Of a DNA stretch of 64,000 bases, positions 38,009 to 47,668 are shown piece by piece. The stretch spans positions 2,046,001 through 2,110,000 of the forward strand of contig OY969783.1 in assembly GCA_963702995.1 (NCBI GenBank), in the 5' to 3' direction. The translations under genes and the position numbers were made by a program. The DNA comes from MFD04580-c1 sp963702995 (GTDB lineage Bacteria; Planctomycetota; Phycisphaerae; Tepidisphaerales; Tepidisphaeraceae). Within the stretch, counting starts at the first letter, position 1. Each line of letters begins with the position of its first letter. The notes below the pieces were generated by a model, which made no database searches, was not told the DNA's origin, and saw only the letters and a program-made list of their open reading frames with translations.

Positions 38009-40644
38009 ATGCTAGTTCGATCCCGAACCCCATCCCTTGTGCTGGCCGTGCCGCTGGCGCTCGCGGCGTTCGTTTCGGCGGCGCGCCCGTGTACCGCGCA
38101 CGACTTCGTCCGCGATTCGATCCCGCGCAAATGGGTTGAATCCGCCCTACCTGAGGACCTGCCCGAGCTTCAATACCCCGCCTACTTTGACGACCTCGAC
38201 AAGGCGCGGCTCCAGGCGAGCACCGGGCGGTACAAGATGGCGCCGATCACCCTCCGCAAGCTCAAGGAGCCGGCCGCCGAGCAGCTCATCCCCATCGCGC
38301 TGGCCAAAGGGCAGGCGCAGTTCGCGCTCGGCCGGGCCGACGAGGCTCTGGCGACCCTTGCCGACACCGCGCAAGTCCAGCTCAAGGGCAGACCCGCGAC
38401 GACGGTCGCCGAGGCCCCGGCCGTCCAAGTGCTCCGGGCGCGGGTCCTGGCCGACCTGGGCCGGACGGAGGAGGCCCTGGCGCTGCTGAACCAGCATCTG
38501 GCGGCCCACCCCGAATCGTGGGCGGGGCACTTTTGGCTGGCCAGCGTCAGTGAACAAGTCGGCGACCTGGCGGCCGCCAAGTCGCACTACGACTGGTTCG
38601 TCACCGAGCCGCACGACTACTTAAGCAAATGGGAGGCGGGCGACTTCAAGCCGGGCGGACCATTCGAAGACGCCGAGGCCGACGTCTACATGGGCCGCGC
38701 CGCCGACCGGTGGGCCGCCCTGAGCGAAAAGTACCGTGGCAACACCGGGCTCCCCAAGACGATCCTGAACATCTTCGTCCGCGCGGCGCGGATCGACGCC
38801 GCCAACTGGCGCGCCCACGTGGCGGCGGCCGAGTATTTCATGAGCCATGACGAGCGCGCCCAGGCCGTCGATGAGCTCAAGGCGGCACTGACCGCCAATC
38901 CGCGGGACATTGACGCCCTGCGACTCCTGGGGCGCGTGCATCTGGAGATGTTCGACTTCGATGGCTGCGACCGTTGCATCGACGGCATCCGGGAGATCGA
39001 CCCGAAGAGCTGGGTCGCCGACTTGCTCGAGGCCCGCAATCTGCTCCATCAGCGAAGGCCTGAGGACGCCCGCGAGCCGGTCAACCGAGTGCTGACCGGG
39101 CGCCCGCGCAACATTGAAGCTTTGGGGCTTCTGGCGGCCGTCGAAGCATTGCAGCTCCACGATGACAAAATGAACGAGGCCCTGGCGAAGGTTGACGAGA
39201 TCGACGTCAGTCACAAGAACTCAACCGCCTACCTCGAAGTCGCCGAGCAGTTGTCGGCGATGCGGCAGTACCCGCGCTCGGCGGAGATGTACAAGGTCGC
39301 CATCGAGCGCGCCCCTTGGTGGACGGCGGCACGCAACGGCCTGGGGCTGCTCTATACGCAGAGCGGCGACGAAGACCTGGCTTATGCCACGCTCGACAAG
39401 GCCCGGGAACTCGATCCGTTCAACGCCGCGACGACCAATTACATGCGGCTGCTGGACATGATGCTCGGCTTCACGCGGAAGGAGACGCCGCACTTCGTGC
39501 TGATGTACGACGCGACCGTTGACCCGTTGATCCCCGAGTACTTCGCCGACTTCCTGGAGAGCATCCATGCCAAGACCTGCGGCGAGTACAAGTTCGAGCC
39601 CAAGGTGAAGACCTATATCGAGGTCTTCCCCAGTCACGAGGCGTTCTCGGTCCGGACGACCGGCTCGCCCTGGATTGGCACCGTCGGCGCCAGCACCGGC
39701 CGCGTGATCGCGCTCGTCTCGCCGCGCAAGGGGGCTCGAACATGGAGGCATTCAACTGGTCGCAGGTGCTGCGCCACGAGTACACCCACACCGTCACCCT
39801 GGGCGCCACCGACAACCGCATCCAGCACTGGATGACGGAAGGGCTGGCGGTGTACGAAGAGCACACGCCGCTTCGGTGGGAATGGGTCCCGATGCTCTAC
39901 AGCGCCGTGCGCAAGCACGAGCTGTTCACGATGGACAACCTCACCTGGGGCTTCGTCCGTCCGAAGCGGCCGATCGATCGGCAGCTCGCCTACGCCGAGT
40001 CTTACTGGATCTGCAAATACATCGAAGACACCTACGGCCACGACGCGATCCTGAAGATGCTCGACATGTTCCGCGACGCCGGCCGCCAGGAAGACGTCTT
40101 CCCCGCGGTGCTGGGCAAACCGATGGACGCCTTCTACGCCGACTTCCTCGCCTGGTGCGACAAGCAGGTGGACGGCTGGGGCTACGACAAGGAAACCAGC
40201 GCCAAGGCCGACACGCTAAAGAAAGAAGCCGAGACGGCGAAGGAATCGAAGGACTATCCGAAAGCGGCCGAGTTGTGGGAGCAAGTCGTCGCCATTCGCC
40301 CCGTTGACGCAATGCCCCACCAGCGCCTCGCCGGGCTTTACCTGGCGACTAAACAGTACGATAAGGCGATTGAACAACTCGACCTGCTCCATAAGGTCGA
40401 GTTGAAGGACAACCGTTACGCCAAACAGATCGCCAAGATCTACAAGCTGCAAAAGAAATGGGACGACGCCGCCCGATATGGCCTTCAGGCGGTCTACGTG
40501 GACCCGTACGACCTGTCCGCGCACGAGCTGTTGCTGGAGATCTACCAGACTGGGCAAAATGACCCCGCCGGCCTCGCTCGGGAGCAGCGCGTCGTGCCGA
40601 TGCTGAAGGCATGGATCGAGCAGCAGCGCCAGCCGGGAACGTGA
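38009..40644 (+). CDS. TPR protein with MA-like zinc metallopeptidase domain (one frame break)
   Basis: The ~878-residue secreted protein starts with a signal peptide ('LAVPLALAAFVSAARPCTAH'). TPR-like repeats cover the first half, then comes a gluzincin domain with the zinc motif HEYTH and downstream 'WMTEGLAVYEEHTP', whose Glu is the third ligand. More TPRs end the protein. ATG at 38009 follows GAGGTGA. The frame break near 39735 sits in a G run: G5 where G6 restores the frame just before the peptidase motif. It is probably a periplasmic peptidase with protein-protein scaffolding. Confidence 0.85.
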
Positions 40645-40649
40645 GGGGG

Positions 40650-40697
40650 GAATGCTGAATGCTCGAATGCTCGAATGCTGGAATGCTGGAATGCTGA
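40650..40697. repeat. Short tandem repeat of GAATGCT units
   Basis: Six GAATGCT(C/G) units occupy the space between the peptidase stop and the response-regulator start. This is simple repeat DNA with no coding role seen. Confidence 0.75.
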
Positions 40698-40715
40698 TTG
40701 TGGAGGGCTTGATTC

Positions 40716-41303
40716 ATGGGTGCTAAGCATCGACGTCCGATCCTGGTGGTGGATGATGAGCCGGAGATGCTTTTTTCGCTGAAGGGGCTGCTGCGCCAGG
40801 AGTATGACGTCTACACCGCGGGGAGCGCCGAGGAAGGGATGAAGGTCCTGCAGGAGCACGAGATTCACCTGGTCATGACCGATCAGCGAATGCCGCGGGT
40901 CACGGGGGTGGAGTTCCTGAGCCAGATCAAGACCAAACACCCGACCGCCATGCGGCTCATCTTCACCGGGTACGCCGACGTGCAGGCGGTGATCGACGCG
41001 ATCAACCAGGGGAACGTCTTCCGCTACGTCGCCAAACCGTGGGATCCGGAAGAGCTGCTGCTGGCCCTTCGGCAGGCGGGCGAACGGTATGACCGCCTCG
41101 CCGAGCGAAACCAGTTGCTCGACGAGCTGCGGACCTACGAATCGCAATGCATCGTCTTCAGCGACGACCTGCTCTCGGGGAAGAACGGCCACATCGCGCC
41201 GTCGGCCGTCGGCCTCGCGACAGAGCTCGTCGCACGCGGCCGCCAGTTGATCCTCCGGCTCGACGAGACGCTGGAAGCCGTAATCAACGAGCCGGCTCAT
41301 TGA
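40716..41303 (+). CDS. Response regulator with receiver domain and helical tail
   Basis: The receiver domain (residues ~8-125) has the acidic pair in 'LVVDDEPEML', the phospho-Asp in 'MTDQRMPR', Thr in 'IFTGYAD' and Lys in 'YVAKPWDPEEL', the last being the RpfG/HupR-like receiver signature. The ~70-residue C-terminal part is helical and matches no output domain I know. A histidine kinase converges from 43.6-45.1 kb, with the three-gene cassette between them, so they may be partners. GGAGG is about 10 bases upstream of the ATG. Confidence 0.85.
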   Translation: MGAKHRRPILVVDDEPEMLFSLKGLLRQEYDVYTAGSAEEGMKVLQEHEIHLVMTDQRMPRVTGVEFLSQIKTKHPTAMRLIFTGYADVQAVIDAINQGNVFRYVAKPWDPEELLLALRQAGERYDRLAERNQLLDELRTYESQCIVFSDDLLSGKNGHIAPSAVGLATELVARGRQLILRLDETLEAVINEPAH

Positions 41304-41381
41304 GACGCAGGCGCACCGTCTGGCGGCGCTCCCGCGGGATGCTGGGTCACACCGTGGAACATTCATCTACACCGCGTCAGC

Positions 41382-41431
41382 TGGCGGCGGCGGAGTCAAC
41401 AAGTGACGCCGAAGGGTTAAGCGGCGTCGTC
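41382..41431 (+). repeat. 50-bp direct repeat of part of the following gene
   Basis: Positions 41382-41431 and 41651-41700 match at 48 of 50 bases. The second copy codes for 'AAAESTSDAEGLSGLV' inside the ART-like gene; the first lies upstream of its start. It is therefore a partial duplicate of coding sequence at the left edge of the cassette. Confidence 0.85.
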
Positions 41432-41442
41432 CGCAACGAGGG

Positions 41443-41844
41443 ATGAGCGTGTATGACCGACTGGAAGGCGTAACCTGGCTATTTCGGGGCGTGCCGGCGG
41501 AATCCGAAGCGGAAGTGAAGGACGTTGACGCGATCGGGGAGGTGAGGCCGCCGCGGCCGGAACGCATCGGAGAGCGATGGCGCGACTTCCACCTGGCTGG
41601 GGCTACACAGACCGGGTACACGAGCTGGACCACCGATCTAAGCATTGCGGTGGCGGCCGCGGAGTCAACAAGTGACGCCGAAGGGTTAAGCGGCCTCGTC
41701 GTTATCTTCCGGGTACGCATCGACTCGATCTCCGAGGGTCGCTTATACGAAGGGCGTGAGGATGAAGAGGAATGGCTAATTGAGGGCCCGGTTGAGGATG
41801 TGACGGTATCACACGACGAAGCGAACGACGAGCAGTATGACTAG
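41443..41844 (+). CDS. ADP-ribosyltransferase-like protein (R-S-E type, predicted)
   Basis: I infer an ART fold for this 133-residue protein. An Arg sits in an early strand ('WLFRGVPAESEAEV'), an STS-like element follows ('GYTSWTTDLSIAVAA'), then a strand ('LVVIFRVRI'), and the E-x-E-like 'EDEEEWLIEGPV' lies in the right place near the C-terminus. This order is the R-S-E signature of NAD-using arginine-type ARTs. No signal peptide or membrane segment is present. GTG at 41449 has better ribosome-site spacing (GAGGG) than ATG at 41443. It overlaps the next gene by 8 bases. The call needs a profile search. Confidence 0.5.
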   Translation: MSVYDRLEGVTWLFRGVPAESEAEVKDVDAIGEVRPPRPERIGERWRDFHLAGATQTGYTSWTTDLSIAVAAAESTSDAEGLSGLVVIFRVRIDSISEGRLYEGREDEEEWLIEGPVEDVTVSHDEANDEQYD

Positions 41845-42862
41845 TTTGAAGGGCACAACTTCATGGATAAGAGCGGTCACTGACGCCGCGGCCGATCAAC
41901 AAACCCCGCTTCCGCCGTTCGTGATCGGCGGTATGGGGACCGCTGTGTGTCGCGACCCCGTGACCAACCGTTTTGTCTCCTTTCGACGGCCGCTCGTATC
42001 GTTGCATGACGCGCGCGGCCGCGGCGTCGATTGGGCGGCATGGAGTGAAGAAGAGGGTTCACCGAGCCCCGTCTTGATCGTCCGCGAGCCGTTACATCCG
42101 ACGCCGGATCGAATCAATGTGGTACTCACGATGTTGCGGGGTTGGCTCGTAGACCGTTGGGATGCCGATACTCTGCGTAGAAGCATTGACTCCCCCGCCC
42201 TCGACCTCGCTCACGCGCCGGTGGCCCCAGGCGGACCGAGCGAATGTCAACTGACTCGTGACGGCGGCTTCACAATCGCGATCCATCACGACGGGTGGAC
42301 GATCGACTCGCGTGGGAGGTCGCTCTCAAAGTCGCGGTCGCGCGACGCGGACGGTGCCGAAGCGGGCAAGCTGACTCTCGAAAGCTTGGACAAGTTCTGC
42401 GGCTGGCTCGCCAGGAACTGGCTCGCTATCGCGTACGGGGCGGACGTTCGCCCGGCCGTGCTCCGGGATTCGAAGGCGACGGCCAGCCGCGCCTACGAGA
42501 CCGCGCGACGCATGCGTCCTACGGCGCACGGCGAGGCTGATGAATTGAGCGGGTGGTGGTCACGCCACGCCGCCCGCGATGCGGACTGTGATCTGCCCAA
42601 TCTGTTCCTGGAGCGGCAGGCGGACGATGTGATCGTTTCATGGGACGCGTCGCCATCGGCGGGCCGCTTCTTCACCCTCTCTACCGGGGAGGAGGCCCTC
42701 CCGGTGGATTACTGCATTCCCGCGCTTCGAAACCTTGTGCGGTCGCGACTAAAGGTCATGCCGCTGACGGAACCGGACCGGGCGACGTTGATGGCAACCG
42801 CGTCGAGCGACATCACGGTGGCCTATCGGGCGTTGCGCCTATCACCCTCATGTGACGACTGA
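41837..42862 (+). CDS. Unknown 341-residue protein in the ART/ImmA cassette
   Basis: I do not recognise this protein. It is soluble, mixed alpha/beta and Trp-rich, with recognisable segments 'PPFVIGGMGTAVCRDP', 'FCGWLARNWLAIAYGA', 'LSGWWSRHAARDADC' and 'LERQADDVIVSWDASPS'. No nucleotide-binding or nuclease motif is visible. It overlaps both neighbours (8 and 11 bases), so the three are translationally coupled and probably act together. Base composition is somewhat lower in GC than the flanking housekeeping genes. Confidence 0.6.
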   Translation: MTSLKGTTSWIRAVTDAAADQQTPLPPFVIGGMGTAVCRDPVTNRFVSFRRPLVSLHDARGRGVDWAAWSEEEGSPSPVLIVREPLHPTPDRINVVLTMLRGWLVDRWDADTLRRSIDSPALDLAHAPVAPGGPSECQLTRDGGFTIAIHHDGWTIDSRGRSLSKSRSRDADGAEAGKLTLESLDKFCGWLARNWLAIAYGADVRPAVLRDSKATASRAYETARRMRPTAHGEADELSGWWSRHAARDADCDLPNLFLERQADDVIVSWDASPSAGRFFTLSTGEEALPVDYCIPALRNLVRSRLKVMPLTEPDRATLMATASSDITVAYRALRLSPSCDD

Positions 42863-43595
42863 TTGGCTTAACGATCAGAAGTTCTCCGACGAAGCTGCGC
42901 GCGAGTTCGTTAGGGCCGGTACGTCCCGCAGCCCGCTCGTCGGATTATTGAGGACAAGTCAACAAAGTTCGATCGTTCTCGACGACTATGAAAAGGTCCT
43001 TCAGCGACTCAGGCCGAGCGATCCTCATAGTTATCGGCGGCTTCTCGATCTCGCGGATGGGATCAATCCCGCGATCGATGTTCGAGAGCCATGGGAATCT
43101 GGCTACACGCTCGCCGCACTTGTGCGAGAGAAGCTCGGCATGACCGTGACAGACCCCTTCGACGTTGACGCGGAGGTCCGGAAACTCGGCATCCAGTTGG
43201 AAGAACTTGAGCTGAGCGACACCTCCGTGTTGGGCGTGTGCGTGGGCTCGCCGGACTTCGTCCCGCTTGTCGCTGTCAACCGTAACTGTGCTGATGCGAA
43301 CGGTCTCAGCGGGCGCCGGATCACGCTGGCGCACGAGTTATGCCATTTGCTGTTTGATCGGTTCAGGATGCGAAGCCTCGCTCGTTTCGAGGGGGCGTCG
43401 GATAGCGACCGTCTGGTGGAAATGCGCGCCAACGCGTTCGCTGTGGAGCTCCTTGTGCCAAGGGCGACCCTCATTCAGCAAAATGGGGAAATTCTCACGA
43501 CTGAAGAGGAGTTGGAGCCAATCTCGACTCGCCACCAGATAAGCCTGACGGCCCTGAGTCGCCACGCGGAGAATCTTCGGCGAAGCATCCCGTGA
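42852..43595 (+). CDS. ImmA/IrrE-family metallo-endopeptidase
   Basis: The C-terminal half is an ImmA/IrrE (DUF955) zinc peptidase: HELCH in 'LAHELCHLLFDRF' and the third ligand in 'EMRANAFAVELLVPRATL'. The ~100-residue N-terminus ('FVRAGTSRSPLVGLL...') is unfamiliar and may recognise a substrate. Family members cleave XRE-type repressors (ImmA/ImmR) or DdrO (IrrE/PprI) on stress. No XRE repressor is encoded in the cassette, so if it follows the rule its target is elsewhere or is a partner protein. The start overlaps the previous gene by 11 bases. Confidence 0.85.
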   Translation: MTTDWLNDQKFSDEAAREFVRAGTSRSPLVGLLRTSQQSSIVLDDYEKVLQRLRPSDPHSYRRLLDLADGINPAIDVREPWESGYTLAALVREKLGMTVTDPFDVDAEVRKLGIQLEELELSDTSVLGVCVGSPDFVPLVAVNRNCADANGLSGRRITLAHELCHLLFDRFRMRSLARFEGASDSDRLVEMRANAFAVELLVPRATLIQQNGEILTTEEELEPISTRHQISLTALSRHAENLRRSIP

Positions 43596-43620
43596 AGCGG
43601 CCGCCGAAAAAAACGACCAC

Positions 43621-45097
43621 TCACTTCGACTTTGGCAACGGGATCACCGGAAGATAGATCGTGAAGCACGTCCCCTTCCCCGGCGTGGAGCCCACTTCGA
43701 TCCGGCCGCCGTGCTCGGCGATGATGCCGTGGCTGATGCTCAGCCCCAGGCCCGTTCCCTTTCCCTGCGCCTTGGTGGTGAAGAACGGGTCGAAGATCTT
43801 GTCGCGGATCGCCGGCTCGATCCCGCTGCCCGTGTCCTGAACCTGGATCATCACGCCTCCTTCCGACGGGCGGGCGCGGAGGGTGACGGTGGCGCCCTCG
43901 GCGGCCGCCTCGCCCGAATCGGCTAGGCAGGCGTCGATCGCGTTGGTCAGCAGGTTCATCACCACCTGGTTGATCTTCGGCGGGCAGCAGGTGACGCCAG
44001 GGAGCGGCGCGATATCAATCTCCAGGTCTACCTTCGCCGCGCGCGCCCGCCCGCGAACGATATTGAGCGTCGATTGGATGCCTGGGACCAGATCGGCCCC
44101 CTGTTGCCAGTCCCCCACCGCTTCCTGCCGAGAGAACTCGCGCAGGTCTTTTACGATCTGCTGGATCCGCTTGAGCCCCTCGCGGGAGCGGCCGAGGGTT
44201 TCGGTGAGGCTTGACAGCGTGTAGTCAAGATCGATCGTTTCGGCGATCTCCCTGATCTTCGCCAGCGCCTCAGGCGCCACGGCGGCCAGGGCCGCGTCGG
44301 CCGATCGGTAAAGGTTGAGCAGCTCGATCACCCCGGCCACGTCGCGCTGCATGACCACGACGTTATTCGTAACGAATGCAAGCGGGTTGTTGATTTCATG
44401 GGCGACGCCCGCCACGAGCTGGCCCAGGGCCGCGAGCTTTTCCGATTGGACGAGCTGCCCCTGCGCCTGCTTCAGCGCCTCATGCGCCGCCCGCTCCGAC
44501 CGGACGGCCTCCTCCAGAAGCTGGTTTTTTTCGAGCAGAAGCTCCTGAGCGCCGCCTTTTCTCGGTGATGTCCCGGGAGATCCCCAGCAGGTACTGGGGC
44601 CGCCCCTGCGCGTCGAGGATGGGGATCTTCTTCGTGTGGAGGACCCGGGGGCCTTTGGCGGTCAGCATCGGCTCTTCGGGGATATCGAGAAGCTGGCCGC
44701 TTTCCAGAACCGCGCGGTCTTTGGCGACGAAGAAATCCGCCTCGTCCTTCGGGAAGACGTCGTAGTCGCACTTGCCGATGAGCATGCCGCGGGGGAACCC
44801 CATCAGTTCTTCGGCCTTTCGGTTGATGCGGACGAACCGCAGTTCCTTCGCGTCCTTCACGAACAGCATGTCGGGCATGTTCTCGACGGCGGACTCAAGG
44901 AACCGTTCCAGGTGGCGGACCTGTTCGAATTCCTCCCCCAGCTCGGCGTCCACCTGGCGCTGGGCGTCGAGTTTTTCGCGAAGCTGCGCCAATTCACAGC
45001 GCAACCGCTCGTTCTCCGCGGCGAGGGAAGAAGGGTCATCGGGGGCTGACGGGATGTGCGGCGCTGGGTCGGCCGCGGCGTTCGTGATCGCTGGCAT
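43621..45097 (-). CDS. PAS-domain sensor histidine kinase (one frame break)
   Basis: The ~490-residue cytoplasmic kinase starts with a Glu/Leu coiled coil. A PAS/PAC unit follows ('MPDMLFVKDAKELRFVRINR' to 'YLLGISRDITEK'), then a second coiled coil, the H-box 'LVAGVAHEINNPLAFVTN', N-box 'QVVMNLLTNAIDA' and G-boxes 'QDTGSGI' and 'GTGLGLSI'. The frame breaks near 44563, just after the PAC motif. TACAAT lies a dozen bases upstream of the ATG (45097), hinting at a very short leader. It faces the response regulator across the three-gene cassette. Confidence 0.85.
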
Positions 45098-45153
45098 CGT
45101 AGACGGATTGTAGCACGTCCGACGCGAAGGCGGCCCGTTCAAACCTGCGCCTC

Positions 45154-46686
45154 CTACGGCCGCGCGAGTGCTTTCGCTTGTTTGACCACCTGGACAAACG
45201 ACGCGCGCTCGGGCGAGGCGGGCAGGGTCGGGATCGACTCGCACAGCCGCAGGACGCTGTCGTAGGAGATGCCCCCCCGCTCGGGCGACTGCCGCAGGAG
45301 CATGCCCAGCGAGGCGGCCGCCGAAGCAAAGCGAAAGTCGTCGGAGGCCTGCTCGGCGGGTCGCCCGTCGTCGGTCACGGCAAGCTCGACGGTTTCCGTC
45401 GCAGCGGGCCGGGTCGTCGCAGCGACGATGTCTGGCTCGGGCCGGTGATAGGTCACGCGGACCGACATCAGCTCGGTGCTGCCGGTCGGCGTGATCGACA
45501 CGCGCTGATACTTCAGCGGCTGTGTTGGCTCTGCCGACGCCTGCTGCGCGGCGGGGACGACCTCATACAGCGCCGTGATCGCCGCGCCGGCGGGCAAGGC
45601 GCGGCGGAACGGCACGGCGCCGGTCACTGGATCGACCGACGCGGCCGCGTCGTACCCGATCAGCCGATAGGAGCCCGCGACGGTCGGGTTGAACTCGACG
45701 CGAATGTGAAGGTCCTCGACGCCGTCCGCCGCGCTGTCGCGCTGGGTGCCCGCCGCCGAGAACCCGGCGCGCGGCGGCGAAGAGACGGTGATTCGAACGA
45801 GGCGATGGCGCGGCTCCCACGGACAGGTGGCCACTTCGGCGAGGACCGCCACGGGGCGGTCGGCCGTTGACAACCCGGGCTCGTAGGCGAAGGCGTTCAC
45901 CAACTCGTCGGTGCGAATGAACGCCGGCGGCGGGAGCTGGCCCGACGCGACCTGCCTGCGAAACCGTGCCCAGGTGCCATGGTTGGCGGCGCTGGGGAAG
46001 GCGGGGACGGCGGGGACGGCCGACAGCGGGTAATCGGCCGCCCGGATAAAGCTCGTCTCGCGGCGAAGCGGGAACGGCGGATTGACGAACGGCGCCTTCA
46101 GGCCGACGAGGTCGGGCGGGTCGCTGGGGAGCGGGTCGTCGAGCGGCTCAATCGATTGGCGGATCGGCGGGCCGACGGCGACGGCCGGCCCAATCGCGCC
46201 GACGCCTCTCGAGCCCCCGCCGTCGCCGGAGCTGATGCCCGGCCCGCCTGCCTGCATCGCCCCGCGGTAAAGAACCGGCAGAACGTTCGCCATGACCGTG
46301 CAGACAATGACGATTGAAGCGGCGAGGCTGCCCCAGAGGACACGGTCACGTCGGAATGTGAGCCCAAGGCTCTGGGGCACCGGCGCTCGGGCGGGGGCCT
46401 CGTCCTGGCGCAGCCGCCGCTCGATGGCCGCATAGTGAATGGCGCTGAGCCCCTCTTCGTCGCGCTGATCGCGAATGGCGGCCGCCTCGACCCGAAGGCC
46501 CGCCGCCACACGCCTGGCGATGGCCCGGGTTTCATCGACCTCGCGTTGCGCCGCGGGATCGGCGACCAGCCGAGCGTCGATCAAGATACGCTCCCCCGCA
46601 GATTCGTCGCCCTCGAGCTCCCCGAGCGCAAACGCCGTCAGCAGCGGCTCGTCGTGGAGCCCTTCGTCATCGTGCGTTGTGTTCAT
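45154..46686 (-). CDS. Anti-sigma-like membrane protein with VWF_N and DUF3520 parts but no VWA domain
   Basis: The 510-residue protein starts like planctomycete anti-sigma/VWA proteins ('DEPLLTAFALGELEGDE', then a helical region), with one membrane helix near residue 125 ('GSLAASIVIVCTVMANVLPV'). The outer part has the YfbK-type N-terminal motif ('LPPPAFIRTDELVNAFAYE') and 'CPWEPRHRLVRI'. It then goes directly to the DUF3520-type 'HIRVEFNPTVAGSYRLIGYD' and 'ALYEVVPA'. The ~200-residue von Willebrand A domain with its DxSxS that normally sits between is absent. The gene lies downstream of an ECF sigma factor on the same strand, fitting an anti-sigma role. Confidence 0.75.
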   Translation of the reverse strand: MNTTHDDEGLHDEPLLTAFALGELEGDESAGERILIDARLVADPAAQREVDETRAIARRVAAGLRVEAAAIRDQRDEEGLSAIHYAAIERRLRQDEAPARAPVPQSLGLTFRRDRVLWGSLAASIVIVCTVMANVLPVLYRGAMQAGGPGISSGDGGGSRGVGAIGPAVAVGPPIRQSIEPLDDPLPSDPPDLVGLKAPFVNPPFPLRRETSFIRAADYPLSAVPAVPAFPSAANHGTWARFRRQVASGQLPPPAFIRTDELVNAFAYEPGLSTADRPVAVLAEVATCPWEPRHRLVRITVSSPPRAGFSAAGTQRDSAADGVEDLHIRVEFNPTVAGSYRLIGYDAAASVDPVTGAVPFRRALPAGAAITALYEVVPAAQQASAEPTQPLKYQRVSITPTGSTELMSVRVTYHRPEPDIVAATTRPAATETVELAVTDDGRPAEQASDDFRFASAAASLGMLLRQSPERGGISYDSVLRLCESIPTLPASPERASFVQVVKQAKALARP

Positions 46687-46781
46687 GCTGGGAACCTCTC
46701 GATCCCTCGTCGGGCACGCATTCAGTACCGTCACAACCGGGGACGGCCTGGCTAATTCGCCGCGGTCCGCTCGACGCTCCG

Positions 46782-46881
46782 GTAGGGCACGCATTGCGTG
46801 CCGCCGAACCCCGTCACCCATGTGCGATGGCGTAGCTCCAGTGTCACGCCCCCTTTCGATGGCACGCCGTGCGTGCCCTAC
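46782..46881. repeat. Dispersed hairpin repeat, family B, copy 3
   Basis: GTAGGGCACGCATTGCGTGC (46782 on) pairs with GCACGCCGTGCGTGCCCTAC (ending 46881) around a ~58-base loop, in the space between the sigma and anti-sigma-like genes. Confidence 0.75.
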
Positions 46882-46910
46882 GAGCGGTCGGCCCCACCGA
46901 ACCTGTCGGT

Positions 46911-47479
46911 TCAACCCACCGTTGTGCCGCCTACCTTCTCAGTTAACTCCTTCCGGAGTGCCTTGAGCCCCGTGTGAATCAGGAACCCGACGTTCGTGAC
47001 GCTCAACCGGGTGATGTCACTGATCTGCTTGTAGCTCATCGAATGCTGGAACTTGAGCCGGATGCACTCCTGCTGGTTTCGCGGCAAGACGTTCATCGCT
47101 CGCGTGACGCTGTTGAAGCTATCCTCGCACTCGGCCGCCACGTCGGGGGCTGGACTGGCGGCCGCGTACTGGTCGGCCTGCGCTTCACTAAGCAGCCGCA
47201 TCCGCCGCTCCTTGCGCCGTACGTCGATGGCCAGGTTGCGGCAGACCGTGTAGAGCCACTCGGCGAGGCGGGGAGCGAGTTCGTCCGGGCTCTGATCGCA
47301 GAGGCGGAGGAACGTGTCCTGGACAACATCCCGGCGCGCTCGAAGTCGCCGCCGACGATGTGGGTCGCATAGAGCACCAGCGGCCGCTCATACCGCGCCA
47401 CCGCCGCGCGGACCCAATCCCCCGCCGTCGCGTTCGACGGAGGCGCGTCCGGCACCGCTTTGACGCCCCGGTCTGGCAT
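46911..47479 (-). CDS. ECF-type RNA polymerase sigma factor (one frame break)
   Basis: After bridging one lost base near 47345, the ~190-residue protein shows region 2 ('DVVQDTFLRLCDQ', 'WLYTVCRNLAIDVRRKERR') and region 4 ('LPRNQQECIRLKFQHSMSYK', then 'ISDITRLSVTNVGFLIHTG'). The bridged codon run would read GCC-CGG, so a C was probably dropped. ATG at 47479. The downstream VWF_N/DUF3520 protein is its likely anti-sigma partner. Confidence 0.8.
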
Positions 47480-47668
47480 CCGTTCTCCGCGAGCTCGCCG
47501 CCTGCGCTCCCTGCGCGTCCACGCGACCTTTGCCTCATCATCCAGGCCGACCGCCCGCTCACCCTAGACAACGGCGGGGTCGCCAGGTTCTTAGAGCCAT
47601 TCTACCGCGACGGGCAGGAAAGACGTGGAGTCGCCTTGGGTGCGAGCCGTCCTGTCCGGTCCAAGTCT

